Of a DNA stretch of 64,000 nt, positions 11,558 through 21,056 are shown in pieces. A program made the translations under genes and the position numbers. Origin of the DNA: Isoetes taiwanensis (taxonomy: Eukaryota > Streptophyta > Lycopodiopsida > Isoetales > Isoetaceae); assembly GCA_021234155.1 (NCBI GenBank), contig JAJEKV010000001.1, forward strand, positions 36,938,826-37,002,825. The letters are read 5' to 3'. Numbering within the stretch: position 1 is the first letter of the stretch; each line of letters starts with the position of its first letter. Under the pieces are notes generated by a model. The model was not told the DNA's origin. It worked only from the letters and a program-made list of their open reading frames with translations, and made no database searches.

Positions 11558-13765
11558 ATGGATAGGAAAAAGGGTGATCTAAACATGGCCACCAGAAGGA
11601 AGATTGAGGCTGAGATGAAGAATGCATCCAAAAGAAAGAAGTTATTTGATTTCCACAAGGTTGCAAGAACCTCTGTGATGTCAGAATGCACCACCAGGGG
11701 AAATAAGGATGCTGCCAGCACTGAACAGAAAGCTAAGGACGTCCTTGAGCAGAAAGGCAAGGAGACTGAAGAAGTTATGAGCATTGGCATTGAAGACACT
11801 GTGCAGAATGATGCATAATTTCATTATATATGGACTTTCCCTAAGTCCATATGACTCCCAAATGGACCCGAATTTTTAGAATATAAGGGTTTTATTTGTT
11901 AGAATGATGCAAAATTTCGGGAATCATGCAGGTATGTGAGATGACAGGCCGACAGGTTTTCATTGAACGTCCGGGATGTCAGTATCGCAAAGAAAATTGC
12001 ATTCTCCAAATGCGATACGTGCGAGGTGATCCGTACAAAGTTACTGAAGACCAAAGATGAAGGAGAGAGGAGGATGCTGCATGATGAAAGAAGAGCGCAT
12101 AGACTAGAGCAGGCCTCGTGTCGCACACAGTACTGGTCGTGGAAATTATACTCCCACAGGTATCCCGGCCAATATCTTTGTATTATTCACGACAAATTGG
12201 ATCAAGCGAAAACAATGATTCCGAAATTGCAACAATCTGTGAAGTCTCTCTGGAGACTTGACAAGCTCAAAACGCCATTGATCGGGTGCATCGACTCATG
12301 GTCATGGAAATGGAAGCTATGGAAACTTTGCCCTGGACTTATGGCCAGATGACTCTAACTTCCATGTAGGTTCTTTGAATAGCATCTTGAAGAGATTAGA
12401 GATCACGGGGCACGAGTATGCAGGAGGCCACCTGTGAGTGCCTGAATCATCTGCTCCAAAATGGGTGTCCTCCTTGCGAGACACCACGGCCTTGGAGTTA
12501 AAGTTGTCACTATCCAATAGCAAGCATACACCGCTAATTTGCCACAAAAGCAGAGGGACCATCATTGAAGCCTCGCCCAAGATACTTTATTTGGTTTTGG
12601 ACAACGATCCGACGTAACAAGAATAGATATGTCTTCTCCTATCTTTCTTACCTAGTATATCTTGGTGTGTTTGAAGAGATTGAGCTAGGGTTCATGATGC
12701 CCCTCATACACATGATGATATCGATGCCTTGTTTGGTAACTTCTCCACATCTTTAAAGAAGGCTGAGGTGCTCACAATGCCAGAACTACTGTATGAATTC
12801 CACAAATGCAACTTGAATACACCTGTGCCGTATGTTGTTGACAAAGTTCCGGATTGGAAGGGTTTTATAGAAGGCTACATACCAGATGGGGATGATAGAT
12901 TGACAGGTCATACCACCCCTCTAACTTTCAGATTCGCTATGAATGGTGATTGGCCAGTCATGTATTACAAAACTCGACCCACTTACGTGGATTGGTTGCC
13001 TGGTGGTGGAATAAAGATGTGGAAAGAAAAAGACGACGGGAATAGCCCATGATGCCAGTTGTATATCCTAAGCTGCTTCCTCCTAAGAAATCGGTGAAGG
13101 ACCTTGGCCTGCTGCGAAACAGTATCCACAAGCATATATTGCATTGGGTTGCTTGTTCAACCAGTAACAAGGGTGCTCTAGAAACATCCAAGTACTCGGC
13201 ACAGTTCACGTCCACGATTGAATATTGGATGAAACTCTTGCAAGAACTGGGGAACATCAGCGGTGACGAAGGCACTTATTATGACTTCTGGCCACGTACG
13301 AGGCAAGCGCGAGCTCCACCTGATGTAGTTGTAGTGGTGGAGCCCATTGCTACTATCACTCCTCCTTATGTCGGTCCGTGGAAGGACAAACCTATACCGG
13401 AATTCAATCCATACAAAGATTTGAAGAAAGGTATGTTTGTTATGGCACGGCCTGATGATGTGCTTTGCCCAACTTGGGTGGGCCTAGCTACTGAGGAGCC
13501 ACAAATGGATGATAAGAAAGAGAACTTTGAGACTATTCTGGTGACTTGGTGGGAGCCAATCCCGGTGAGGAATCAAGTCTACCCAGCTAATTATGCCAAT
13601 TGCTAGAAGAAGAGATGGAGGCCAACGACTGCAAGTGACCGCATAGAACTGGAGACTATCGACTACGCTTGGGAGCCATCAAACAAGAAGAAGATACCTA
13701 ATACTATTAAGATACCCGTGCATGCTACTGAGGCATATGCAGCACTCGCAGGGGATGTCAATTAG
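11558..13765 (+). pseudogene. DUF7869-type protein, broken gene
   Basis: Resembles the large uncharacterised plant proteins with a DUF7869 domain, which are usually multicopy and probably linked to mobile DNA. Recognisable blocks, in order: FSKCDTCEVIRTKLLKTKDE, then HRLEQASCRTQY and DQAKTMIPKL (11990-12230); NKNRYVFSYLSYLVYLGVF (about 12613-12669), then an IHTHDDIDALFGNFS block reached by a frameshift (12702-12745); WKGFIEGYIP (about 12859); PDDVLCPTWVGLA and a WWEP block (about 13450-13560). The frame breaks several times between 12352 and 13060. Near the end a single TAG at 13604-13606 interrupts an otherwise continuous frame that resumes KKRWRPTTASDRIELET and stops at 13765. The function of the family is not known, and no transposon termini were found around it. 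Confidence 0.65.
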
Positions 13766-14044
13766 TGTATGAAAAAGAGCCATTCATGAAAGTGTACTAA
13801 AAAATGGTCCATAAATTCATGTATTGTCCATAATTAATGAAATTGTGCTTAATGAAGCCCTGCATGATCCAGTGATCAAAGGAGCAGCAAATGAGCAGAC
13901 CCGACATACAAGCTATTCCACAAATCCTCAAGACCATCAGGTTTCTTAACTAGTTAAATTTCTCTATCTAGAATACTCATTATAGATCTACAAGTTTTAT
14001 GATGAAATCTGCATATGCATAAGTTTATGGATGTCATAAATTAA
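13766..14044. other. Spacer containing part of a duplicated sequence
   Basis: No gene was seen. The last 40 bases (from about 14004) recur at about 14698-14744, on the far side of the LINE insertion. Confidence 0.5.
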
Positions 14045-14563
14045 TAGGAAGGAAGGAAGGAAGGAAGTATATTTTAACGTCCACGGAGACCAACTGGCCT
14101 ATGAGACGGTTTTACAATATAGCGGAAAGTTTCCAAACACAAAATAAAACCACAGAAACCCTGTACAATGTGTCTCTACCACTGAGATGAAAAAACCCCC
14201 CGTGTGGGAGGAAAAACCCTTGTAGTAGGCGTTGAGAGGCACTATTTGGGCGCTCAAATTCCCTGTGTTGTGAGGGACTCCCTGACGGTGGAGACTTGCA
14301 GAATGTAGGACGCAAGACGTGCCACCATTGGCGAAGCCAGCAGTTAGTGAATTGCTATCTCAGAGCATCTGAGATCGGCATGAGTTGCTCGGATGTGTGC
14401 ATATGCTGGGCATTCCTGTAGAGCATGGTGTTCATCTTCTACTATCTGCATGTGACAGCACTGGCATAATCTCTCATGCCAGGGGATCCCCCGCCCTCCA
14501 TCCGTACCCCAGCGGCCTGTCTCAATTCTGAGATGGCGGGACCCTGTCCTTATTGCAGCTATA
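14045..14563 (-). mobile_element. Pentanucleotide-tailed LINE family, copy 2 (3' fragment with GGAA-type tail)
   Basis: Minus-strand 3' fragment. It shares GTCCACGGAGACCAACTGGC (14080-14099) with the copy at 54.2 kb. The minus-strand C-terminal TGSRHLRIETGRW block near 14510-14550 is the LINE tail motif. Its tail is a tetranucleotide run, GGAAGGAAGGAAGGAA at 14050-14066, instead of the pentanucleotide of the other copies. It sits inside a duplicated host sequence. The uninterrupted version, with AATTAATAGGA joined to TAGATCTAA, is visible at 14734-14753, so the insertion came after the duplication or hit only one copy. Confidence 0.75.
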
Positions 14564-14885
14564 GATCTAATATAATGGATCTAAAAGCTAAGACATGTTA
14601 AAAAACATTTGAAGTTAAAAATACAAGAAAGAATATATATGAAGTTGTAATCCAGATTAAACACTTGATGAAGGCTGTTCTGGCATATGAAGGATTGCTG
14701 GAAATCTGCATATGCATAAGTCTATGGACGTCATAAATTAATAGGATAGATCTAAGATAATGGATCTTAAAGCTGAGACATCTTAAAAAACATTTGAAGT
14801 TAAAAATACAAGAAAGAATACATATGAATGTGTAATCCAGATTAAAAACTTGAGAAGGGCTGATCTGGCATAGGAAGGACTGCTG
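14564..14885 (+). repeat. Imperfect tandem duplication, ~180-bp spacing
   Basis: The block around ATAATGGATCTAAAAGC with AACATTTGAAGTTAAAAATA (14567-14700) recurs at 14747-14885 with about 90 percent identity by eye. The connecting sequence, with GCATATGCATAAG and CATAAATTAATAGGA, also occurs before the LINE at about 14010-14050. Confidence 0.8.
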
Positions 14886-15575
14886 ACATCATTATTATAA
14901 TATTAACATAGAGCATGATGCATATTTCTTACCACATATTTAATCTGCCAGCCAAGGTAAGTGGCCTTATATTATAATAAAGATATGGCAGCTGGATTTA
15001 CACCGAGAAGACAGGATCACCCAGATTCTAGACATAAAAGGTTTAGAAATTTCTGACTTGGCAGTCTTATAACTGGCATCAGGCAAAAGTGAAGGGGATA
15101 ACCCAAGAAACTTATAGCTTACCTATTAGTGACTTAAGCTTTTACCCTACTCTGGCTAACTGTCCTCTGGTTTCACTGCAGGTAACCAAGTTTCTTGCTC
15201 TTTTGCTTTGATGATTCTTTAGCATAATGGATGATCAAGCTACAACTATTTTGGACATGGTTACTGTACATTCATTCTGAAGTAAGATCTTTTCAAAAGA
15301 ATTGTGGCCTTGATGAAGGCATAATAGCTACATATTTCTTTATTGTAGACTTTCATCATGTATGAGATATTAAGGATAATAGAAATCTTTGTATGCTTTT
15401 AAAGAAGTTTCTGAGATAATAGAACAGAAAATTACAATTGAATACATAATGACCAAAATGATATAAACAAAAACATGACCATGGCCTAAAGGGAAGTCAC
15501 CTGTAACCTGATAGGACTACAAATTGTACTCTAAAGTACTTGATTATATCAGGGGTAAAAAGTCATGGACTTAAG

Positions 15576-15577
<2 letters not shown>
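14886..15577. other. Gene-less stretch
   Basis: AT-rich DNA with no recognisable coding or RNA feature. Confidence 0.4.

Positions 15578-15608
<31 letters not shown>
15578..15608 (-). repeat. 31-bp poly(T) tract, likely minus-strand retroelement tail
   Basis: On the minus strand the A-run is preceded by ATCTTATCCTTC. This resembles the TTTTATCCTTC just before the poly(A) of the L1-like LINE at 37.24-37.27 kb, so this may be the 3' tip of an old L1-like insertion. No coding part survives beside it. Confidence 0.6.
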
Positions 15609-15609
<1 letters not shown>

Positions 15610-15757
15610 AAGGATAAGATTTAATTAATATGACTCAAAGTACATGAAGAGCAACAAAATGTGGAGTATTGAAAATGACAGACGTGTTTTGAAAAGAAAT
15701 ATGAATGATATGCTCAATGGAATGTAAATATAGCTTTGGAAAAAACTTCTACAAAAA

Positions 15758-15829
15758 TGTGTTTGCCGGGAGTCGAACCCGGGTCTATTGCTTGGAAGGC
15801 AATTATCCTAACCGTTGGACTACAAACGC
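15758..15829 (-). tRNA. tRNA-Gly (anticodon UCC)
   Basis: 72-nt cloverleaf on the minus strand. The acceptor 5' strand is GCGTTTG. The D-arm includes GTCCAACGGTTAGGAT, which contains the A box. The anticodon arm ATTGC-CTTCCAA-GCAAT gives anticodon TCC. The T arm is CCGGG-TTCGACT-CCCGG and contains a perfect B box. A discriminator A and a run of five T residues (pol III terminator) follow directly. One acceptor pair is mismatched: position 2 is C and its partner is A, where plant tRNA-Gly(UCC) has G. Pair 5-68 is changed in a compensated way. It delivers glycine at GGA/GGG codons if functional, and the C-A mismatch leaves that open. Confidence 0.9.
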
Positions 15830-16559
15830 TACATGATAAACAATTGCAAGTGGTTTAACAAATCATTTCATTTTCTAGAGTCGGCCTTTGCATACAAATG
15901 ATTAAATACTATCTAAGCTACACGGATAACGTGGGGATAACTTGTCTTGCATTGTCGTCCTCAACTCATTTTTTATAGTAAAGATTGTGTTTCGTACCAT
16001 TCCCTTGGTATTCCAATATGACAAAGTGTACACCCTGTAGGCAACTATGAATTTGCTATGCATGTTTTTCCATAGAGTTTTGTTTGCCTTTTTGTGCTTC
16101 CATTTTATTACATGTCATTTCTTTATAGTCCAAAATTTTCTGTCCATGTGTTAAAGACCTATTAGAATTATTGAGATGAAGATACCTTTTTAGTTGTAAG
16201 TCCATTTATAGGATGAATCTAAAATATTGTAAATAGAATTTGGAAGATCAAAGCCCTATATCTAAAGAATTCATAATAGCCTAATGCTTAGATAAGATGT
16301 GATAAATCCATAACACCACGAAATTTGAATAGCTTCTCTCCAGTCTTAATGACAGTGATAGTGATAGTGTGATGGTTGGGGTGTTGATGCATCCTAGCTT
16401 TAGAATTCTTTGTAGGGTTTCTTTCCATTTCAATAAATGAAGCAACATGCTGATATTCAAAGCAAGATCACATATCCATCATAACCATTTATATTGTATT
16501 GACTTTTAAACTAAAAAGCTAAAAGAGTTAAAGATGCACTTAAATCAAACAACTATTGG
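15830..16559. other. Gene-less stretch
   Basis: No gene was recognised. A short (GTGATA)-like run lies near 16352-16367. Confidence 0.4.
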
Positions 16560-16849
16560 CTACCTTACCTTCGTGTTGCCCGAAGACCTTTGTGCATTCT
16601 ATTTTAACATTTCGTTGAATTTACAATAACATCTTTATTTTTGTGTTGCCCGAAGACCAAATCCTAGAGGTGTGGGCGAGGAATTGGCATATTCCATGTC
16701 AATTTTTTCCCGAATGCCAGTTGGATGAGTGGGATCGGCCATGGAGCTATGGGACTCGTTAAACGATCATGACTAAGATTTTTCTTGTGTCTACCTTTAT
16801 TGTGGATATATGCGCAATAGCTTGAGAATAACCGAAGGCCAAAATTTCT

Positions 16850-17089
16850 TTGTTTACTCTCTTGCTTCTTAAGCAATATAAGTCTCTACCATTTCTTCAA
16901 GAAATCCTTATACGATGGGCCGATTATCCTATAGAAGATGCCACTTGGATGGAATTAAATGAGGCCGAAGCAAAATATGCTAAGGATTTTCCAAACCTTT
17001 TTCAATCTATATCATGCCATGGGATAAGACTATCTAAAACATGTAGCAAACTTGTTAAGTATAAACAATACATGAAGTTGATGCACTAA
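16850..17089 (+). pseudogene. Chromodomain at the integrase C-terminus of a chromovirus
   Basis: The short frame includes ILIRWADYPIEDATWMELNE and then KDFPNLF. This is the chromodomain pattern (hydrophobic-W-x-x-hydrophobic-P-x-E-x-x-T-W-E ... FP) that closes chromovirus integrases and guides insertion into heterochromatin. The preceding integrase core is not readable. Confidence 0.75.
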
Positions 17090-17964
17090 ATTGATGTGAT
17101 AAAATTTGTATTCGACGAGGATGTCGAATTTTAAGGGGATTGGAATGGGATGTGATAAAATTCACGTGGCCCTCTTTTTCGCGCCTCTCCTTCCTCTCTT
17201 CGCCCCTTATCCTATCCCACTGCTCGCTTGTGGTGGAAGCATTGTCTCCTCTCTATCGGCTTGGATCCGTCACAATATGGTACACATTTTGCTCGTCGTG
17301 GTGGAACCTCTGCAGCTGCGGCCCGGGGAGTCCCACATGATGATTCTCGCGCCCACGGTCGCTGGCACTCCTCTTCCTCTCGCTCTCGCGACGTGATTCA
17401 CGATTCGACTCAACACTTGGATGTTTCTCAGCGGCTTGGCTTATAGCTAATGAAGTTCTCTGGTAGTCGGCCGGTTTTGTGTTCCTTGCGAGTTCCTTAC
17501 CAGAATGGCATTGATCCGAGCCCTCGTATCGCCATTTTGGGTAGGGACGAGCCATTATATAAATCCACTCCATAGGCATCTTCTCAAAGCATCACTTCTC
17601 TAATTGCCCATTGCTTCCCTCCCTTCCCGCCCTGATTTGCTTTGGCACTTGTTTATTGTTTTTCACATGTGTTTCTGTTCATGTAGACCTTATTATTGTC
17701 CATCCCCCGATGTTGCTATAATCATATTTTTACACCTACATGGTGTTGTCTTGTTCTCCACCTGTGGGTGATGCTATTTATTTCCACTGTGAGAGTGACG
17801 CAAATTTCCTTTTTATCATGTTCTTTCTTCCACCCGCTGGGTGATGCTTTTTCTCTCACCCTCTGGGTGATGCTATTTTCTCTTTTGCCATGTATTGTTG
17901 ATTTCTCCTCATTACTAATTCCTCACATCATTTTTTTGGGTGCTTGTTGTTGTGCAGCTTGCCG

Positions 17965-18230
17965 CTTCGCCGTCATGCACGTCCTTGTTCTCCTTAACTA
18001 TTAATGGGTGCCTCCCTGTGTTCCTTTTCCTTTGCAGGTATTATGCCATCTCGCGGGTTCACTCCCTCTTGCGTACGCCATCGCCCCACTTCCTTCGAGG
18101 CTAGCTTCGCCCTCATGCACGTCCTTATTCTCCTTAACTGTTAATGGGTGCCTCCTGTGTGTTCCATTTCCTTTGCAAGTATTATGCCATCTCGCGGGTT
18201 CACTCCCTCTTACGTACGCCATCGCCCCAC
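17965..18230 (+). repeat. 140-bp tandem duplication
   Basis: The unit with CTTCGCC(G/C)TCATGCACGTCC, TTAATGGGTGCCTCC and CATCGCCCCAC occurs at 17965-18104 and again at 18105-18230 with few differences. The second unit is cut at its end by the TRIM insertion and continues after it at 18667. Confidence 0.9.
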
Positions 18231-18666
18231 TGTGACGATCCTAACCGACATGCCCTTAACCAACTGGGCAAAACTCTAGACATTTATGAGTAGTCGCTTC
18301 CACCCATTTATGCCGGTGTCTCGGGAACGCCCCACAGGCACATTCAAGGTTCGAATACTCGAGCGGTCTACCATGGGCCCGTTACAGTCTCTCCCACTAG
18401 AACTATGCTCGTCCTCGAGCATCCAAAGCTATACCATGTCACGATTATCAAGTCTTTGCAAATGACCCATGCATATAGGCACCCATGAAGACTCGAAGTC
18501 AAGACCTGCTCTGATACCAATTGTGACGTTCCTAACCGACATGCCCTTAACCAACTGGGCAAAATCGTCTAGACGTTTATAAGTAGTCGGTTCTACCCAT
18601 TTATGCCGGTGTCTCGGGAACGCAACACCAACATCTACTCGAGCAGTCTCCCATGGGTCCGTTACA
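18231..18666 (-). mobile_element. TRIM: complete miniature LTR retrotransposon, 436 bp
   Basis: Two LTRs (18231-18386, 156 bp; 18522-18666, 145 bp) flank a 135-bp interior. On the minus strand each LTR runs TGTAACGG...CGTCACA. The primer-binding site TGGTATCAGAGC (18519-18508) lies two bases inside the upstream LTR and matches the 3' end of plant initiator tRNA-Met, as in many plant LTR elements. A purine tract (AGTGGGAGAGAC) precedes the downstream LTR. A 5-bp target duplication CCCAC flanks the element (18226-18230 and 18667-18671). The empty site CGCCCCACTTCCTTCGA is visible in the other tandem unit at 18083-18099. There is no coding capacity, so it depends on another element's enzymes. 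Confidence 0.92.
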
Positions 18667-18954
18667 CCCACTTCCTTCGATTCTCCAGGCAACCATCCAA
18701 GGTTGTTGGCGGCCATTTCTCATTAGGGTTTTCCTCGAAAACACGGAAGGGCGGGTTTTTTTTATCCCGATGAGAAGTTGTCGCCACTACCCTTCTATAC
18801 TGCCTAGGCACACTTTCTTCCTTATGGGGTAGCTCGACATTGTTTCTATGGTCAACTCCCCATCTATATTATTCAAACATTGTATACTGTTGTTGTGATG
18901 AATGACAAGCCTATTTATTCAGTCAATATTATGTTCCTTGCGAGTCCCTTACCA

Positions 18955-19380
18955 GAATGTGTGGGAAATGCACCTCTGTGAACTATAAAAACGTGGAAAA
19001 TGCATGCAAAGTCTCTGAAGCCTCTTTATCTTGTTGTAGGCTATATGGATGTGAATAATATTAAACCAAATGATGTGACAATCCTTACAATAAGCAACAA
19101 TGTTGGCCTCGTGGATATAGGATTTGACTATTTTAATTCTATCGTGCCATTGCACCAAGTGCATCTCACTATGGTTGCATTGTTGATATTTCAGGTTGTG
19201 CAGGAAGCTTCACAGAAGCACAAATTTCGCTTCATGCCAGTGTCATTAATGGATGGTAATGCATGCAGAATGCATAGTAAAACATGGAGACAGAAAAGTC
19301 ATATTGAAAAACTTGCAGAAAAGCATTTTCTTTCATGTATCCTGAAAAACAGAAAGCATAATTCGTTGGAAAGTAGATAG
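18955..19380 (+). pseudogene. PPR protein fragment, degenerate
   Basis: The plus-strand frame from 19000 reads NNIKPNDVTILTI...VGLVDIGFDYFNSI. This is the conserved PPR pattern (G-I-KPNDVTF-x-S-x-L-x-ACSHAGLVDEGxxYFNSM) of plant organelle RNA-binding proteins. Further on, ACRMHSKTW fits the ACRxHGN block that follows. The intervening region is scrambled and neighbouring repeats are missing. It is a short relic between two retroelements. Confidence 0.65.
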
Positions 19381-20300
19381 TGAGTTGGACAAACTAAAGG
19401 GCACCACTTTGTAGGCAAAAGTGCCCCACGGCGTGGTGAATGTTGTTTTTAATTGATCTTCAGCTCGAATGGATATTTGGTCGTAGCCAGAGAAACCATC
19501 CATGAAGGAGTACATCTCATGACCTGCTACTTCTTCTAGAACTTGATCCATGAAGAGTGGCGAGAAATGATCTCGTTCCGTGGCCATATTGAGTTTTCTA
19601 TAATCCACACAAATGTGTATTTTCCCATTATACTTAAGGGCAATAACAATGGGGCTCACCCACTCAGAATGTTTGACCTCATAAATAAGTCCAGCAGCCA
19701 GGAGTTTATCAATTTCGGCTTTGACACGGTCACGATAGTTGGGGTTGAGTCTGTACTGCATTGCTAGATGGGGCGTGCATCAGGTTTGGTAGGAATGGTG
19801 AGTTCTCCCCCACTCTTTTTTTATACTTCTTAAATCTTTATAACTCCACGCGAAAATGTGTTTGAATTTTTTGAAGAGACTGAGGCCGCGAGCTTTATAT
19901 GATTTGGAAAGATTGGCAGCTAACCTGATTGGTTGGTTGTCTCCTAAGTCAATGATTTCAACTTTTGGAGTCTGAATTTACAGAATGGCATCCGTGTCCA
20001 TGACTGTATGAGTGGGTGGTTGTAGCAAAATTGGAGGTTCAGCACTCTGAGTGAAAAGGAATAACAGATGTTGAGTTGGGTAAAGTAAAGGTTGCGTCAT
20101 AACAACAGCGACATCAACAGTGCCTGTTGGGGTGTCAACATCCAGATGGATGTCAACACGCTGAATGCAATTGCAAGGCGCAAGATAAGAATCAAGCTGA
20201 TTGGTGTGCGCCTAAAAATTGCGCCTTTTTTTCTTGGAAATTTTGTCTTTAGTGCTCATTTCTGTTGAAACTCCTTTCTTGCCTGAGACCGTGAAATTTT
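19333..20300 (-). mobile_element. Ty3/gypsy polymerase relic (protease-RT region)
   Basis: Minus-strand pol fragment. From 20230 downwards a nearly continuous frame carries the spacer before reverse transcriptase, with EIIDLGDNQPIRLAANLSK and KFKHIFAWSYKDL. A TGA near 19780 then leads into the RT domain (19761-19333), with HICVDYRKLNMAT and MDGFSGYDQISI. The domain stops at FQRIMLSVFQD, before the YxDD active site. The element is cut off there, abutting the PPR relic, and no LTR was found. Amino-acid content is typical of plant gypsy elements. Confidence 0.85.
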
Positions 20301-20834
20301 GATCATCAGGCCCCTTCCGAGCCTCAATTCTTGGTAGCCTTGTAGAGGTTAGCAATCTGCATTGCCTTCCACATGAATTGCCATCGAATTAGCTTCAAAT
20401 GGATGTCAACATTTTTGCCATTGTCAAGGAAAATGGCCGATAACTTGTGGATTTCTTTGTGGATCTGCCTCTCAGCTTTGGCATTCTCTATTTACCAGGA
20501 AATTCTTTCCAGATGACCTCTTTCTACCTGAGTATTCCTTTGTGCCGAGCGGTAAAGAATTTGAGATCGAAATAATACAATCTTGGGTTGAAGAATTCAT
20601 TGGATGTAAGAGCATTGAAGCAACTGGTATAATTCGTGTCTGACTCTAAATTAACAGTTAAACTATACTTTGACATTGATTTGGGTGAATCTCATTGAGG
20701 ATGACTCTCCCGATCTCTTAATAATAGCCTGGATCTCTATTCCACTAGTATCTAATCCGTCTTGCTTTGATATTTCTTTCTCATTTGCCAATTTCGCTAT
20801 TTTCCATTTCCTGTTCTTTCTCACGTGCTTTTGT
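20301..20834. other. Gene-less stretch
   Basis: Possibly more of the degenerate gypsy element upstream of its polymerase, but no motif was readable. Confidence 0.3.
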
Positions 20835-20937
20835 GGAGGTTAACCTCCCCTTCAAGGGGGTTATGCAAGATAACCCTCGAGGCCGTTAGGCCGAGAGGGT
20901 TATTTGCATAACCGCTGTGAAGGGGAGGCTGACCTCC
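20835..20937. repeat. 103-bp near-perfect palindrome (fold-back element)
   Basis: The left arm GGAGGTTAACCTCCCCTTCA pairs with the right arm TGAAGGGGAGGCTGACCTCC. Inside, GGTTATGCAA pairs with TTGCATAACC and ATAACCCTC with GAGGGTTAT. The centre, GGCCGTTAGGCC, is itself a small hairpin. The whole stretch can fold into one long stem. It looks like a fold-back MITE or snapback element. No clear target duplication was identified. Confidence 0.85.
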
Positions 20938-21056
20938 CTTAAACCATTGGGCAAAAAGATTATTAAAAAAAAGGGGAGGGGGAATTTGACGCTTGTGTTC
21001 ACGGACGGCAAGGGTTTCAGTGAATGGCAAGGGTTTCAGTGTTCAGATAAGGTCGA

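Larger units (their letters stand above)
16560..18950 (+). mobile_element. Ty3/gypsy chromovirus 3' end (integrase tail and 3' LTR)
   Basis: Remains of a plus-strand LTR retrotransposon: a chromodomain-like integrase end (16850-17089), then a purine-rich primer site (AAGGGGATTGGAATGGGA, 17133-17150), then a probable 3' LTR starting TGTGATAAAATTC at 17151. Inside the LTR, TATATAAAT at 17556-17564 is a plausible promoter box. The word GTTCCTTGCGAGT(T/C)CCTTACCAGAAT occurs at about 17482 and again at about 18931. The second copy precedes the PPR relic, so the LTR probably ends near 18951, but that edge is uncertain. The LTR also holds a 140-bp tandem duplication and a nested TRIM. The 5' part of the element is missing. 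Confidence 0.6.
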
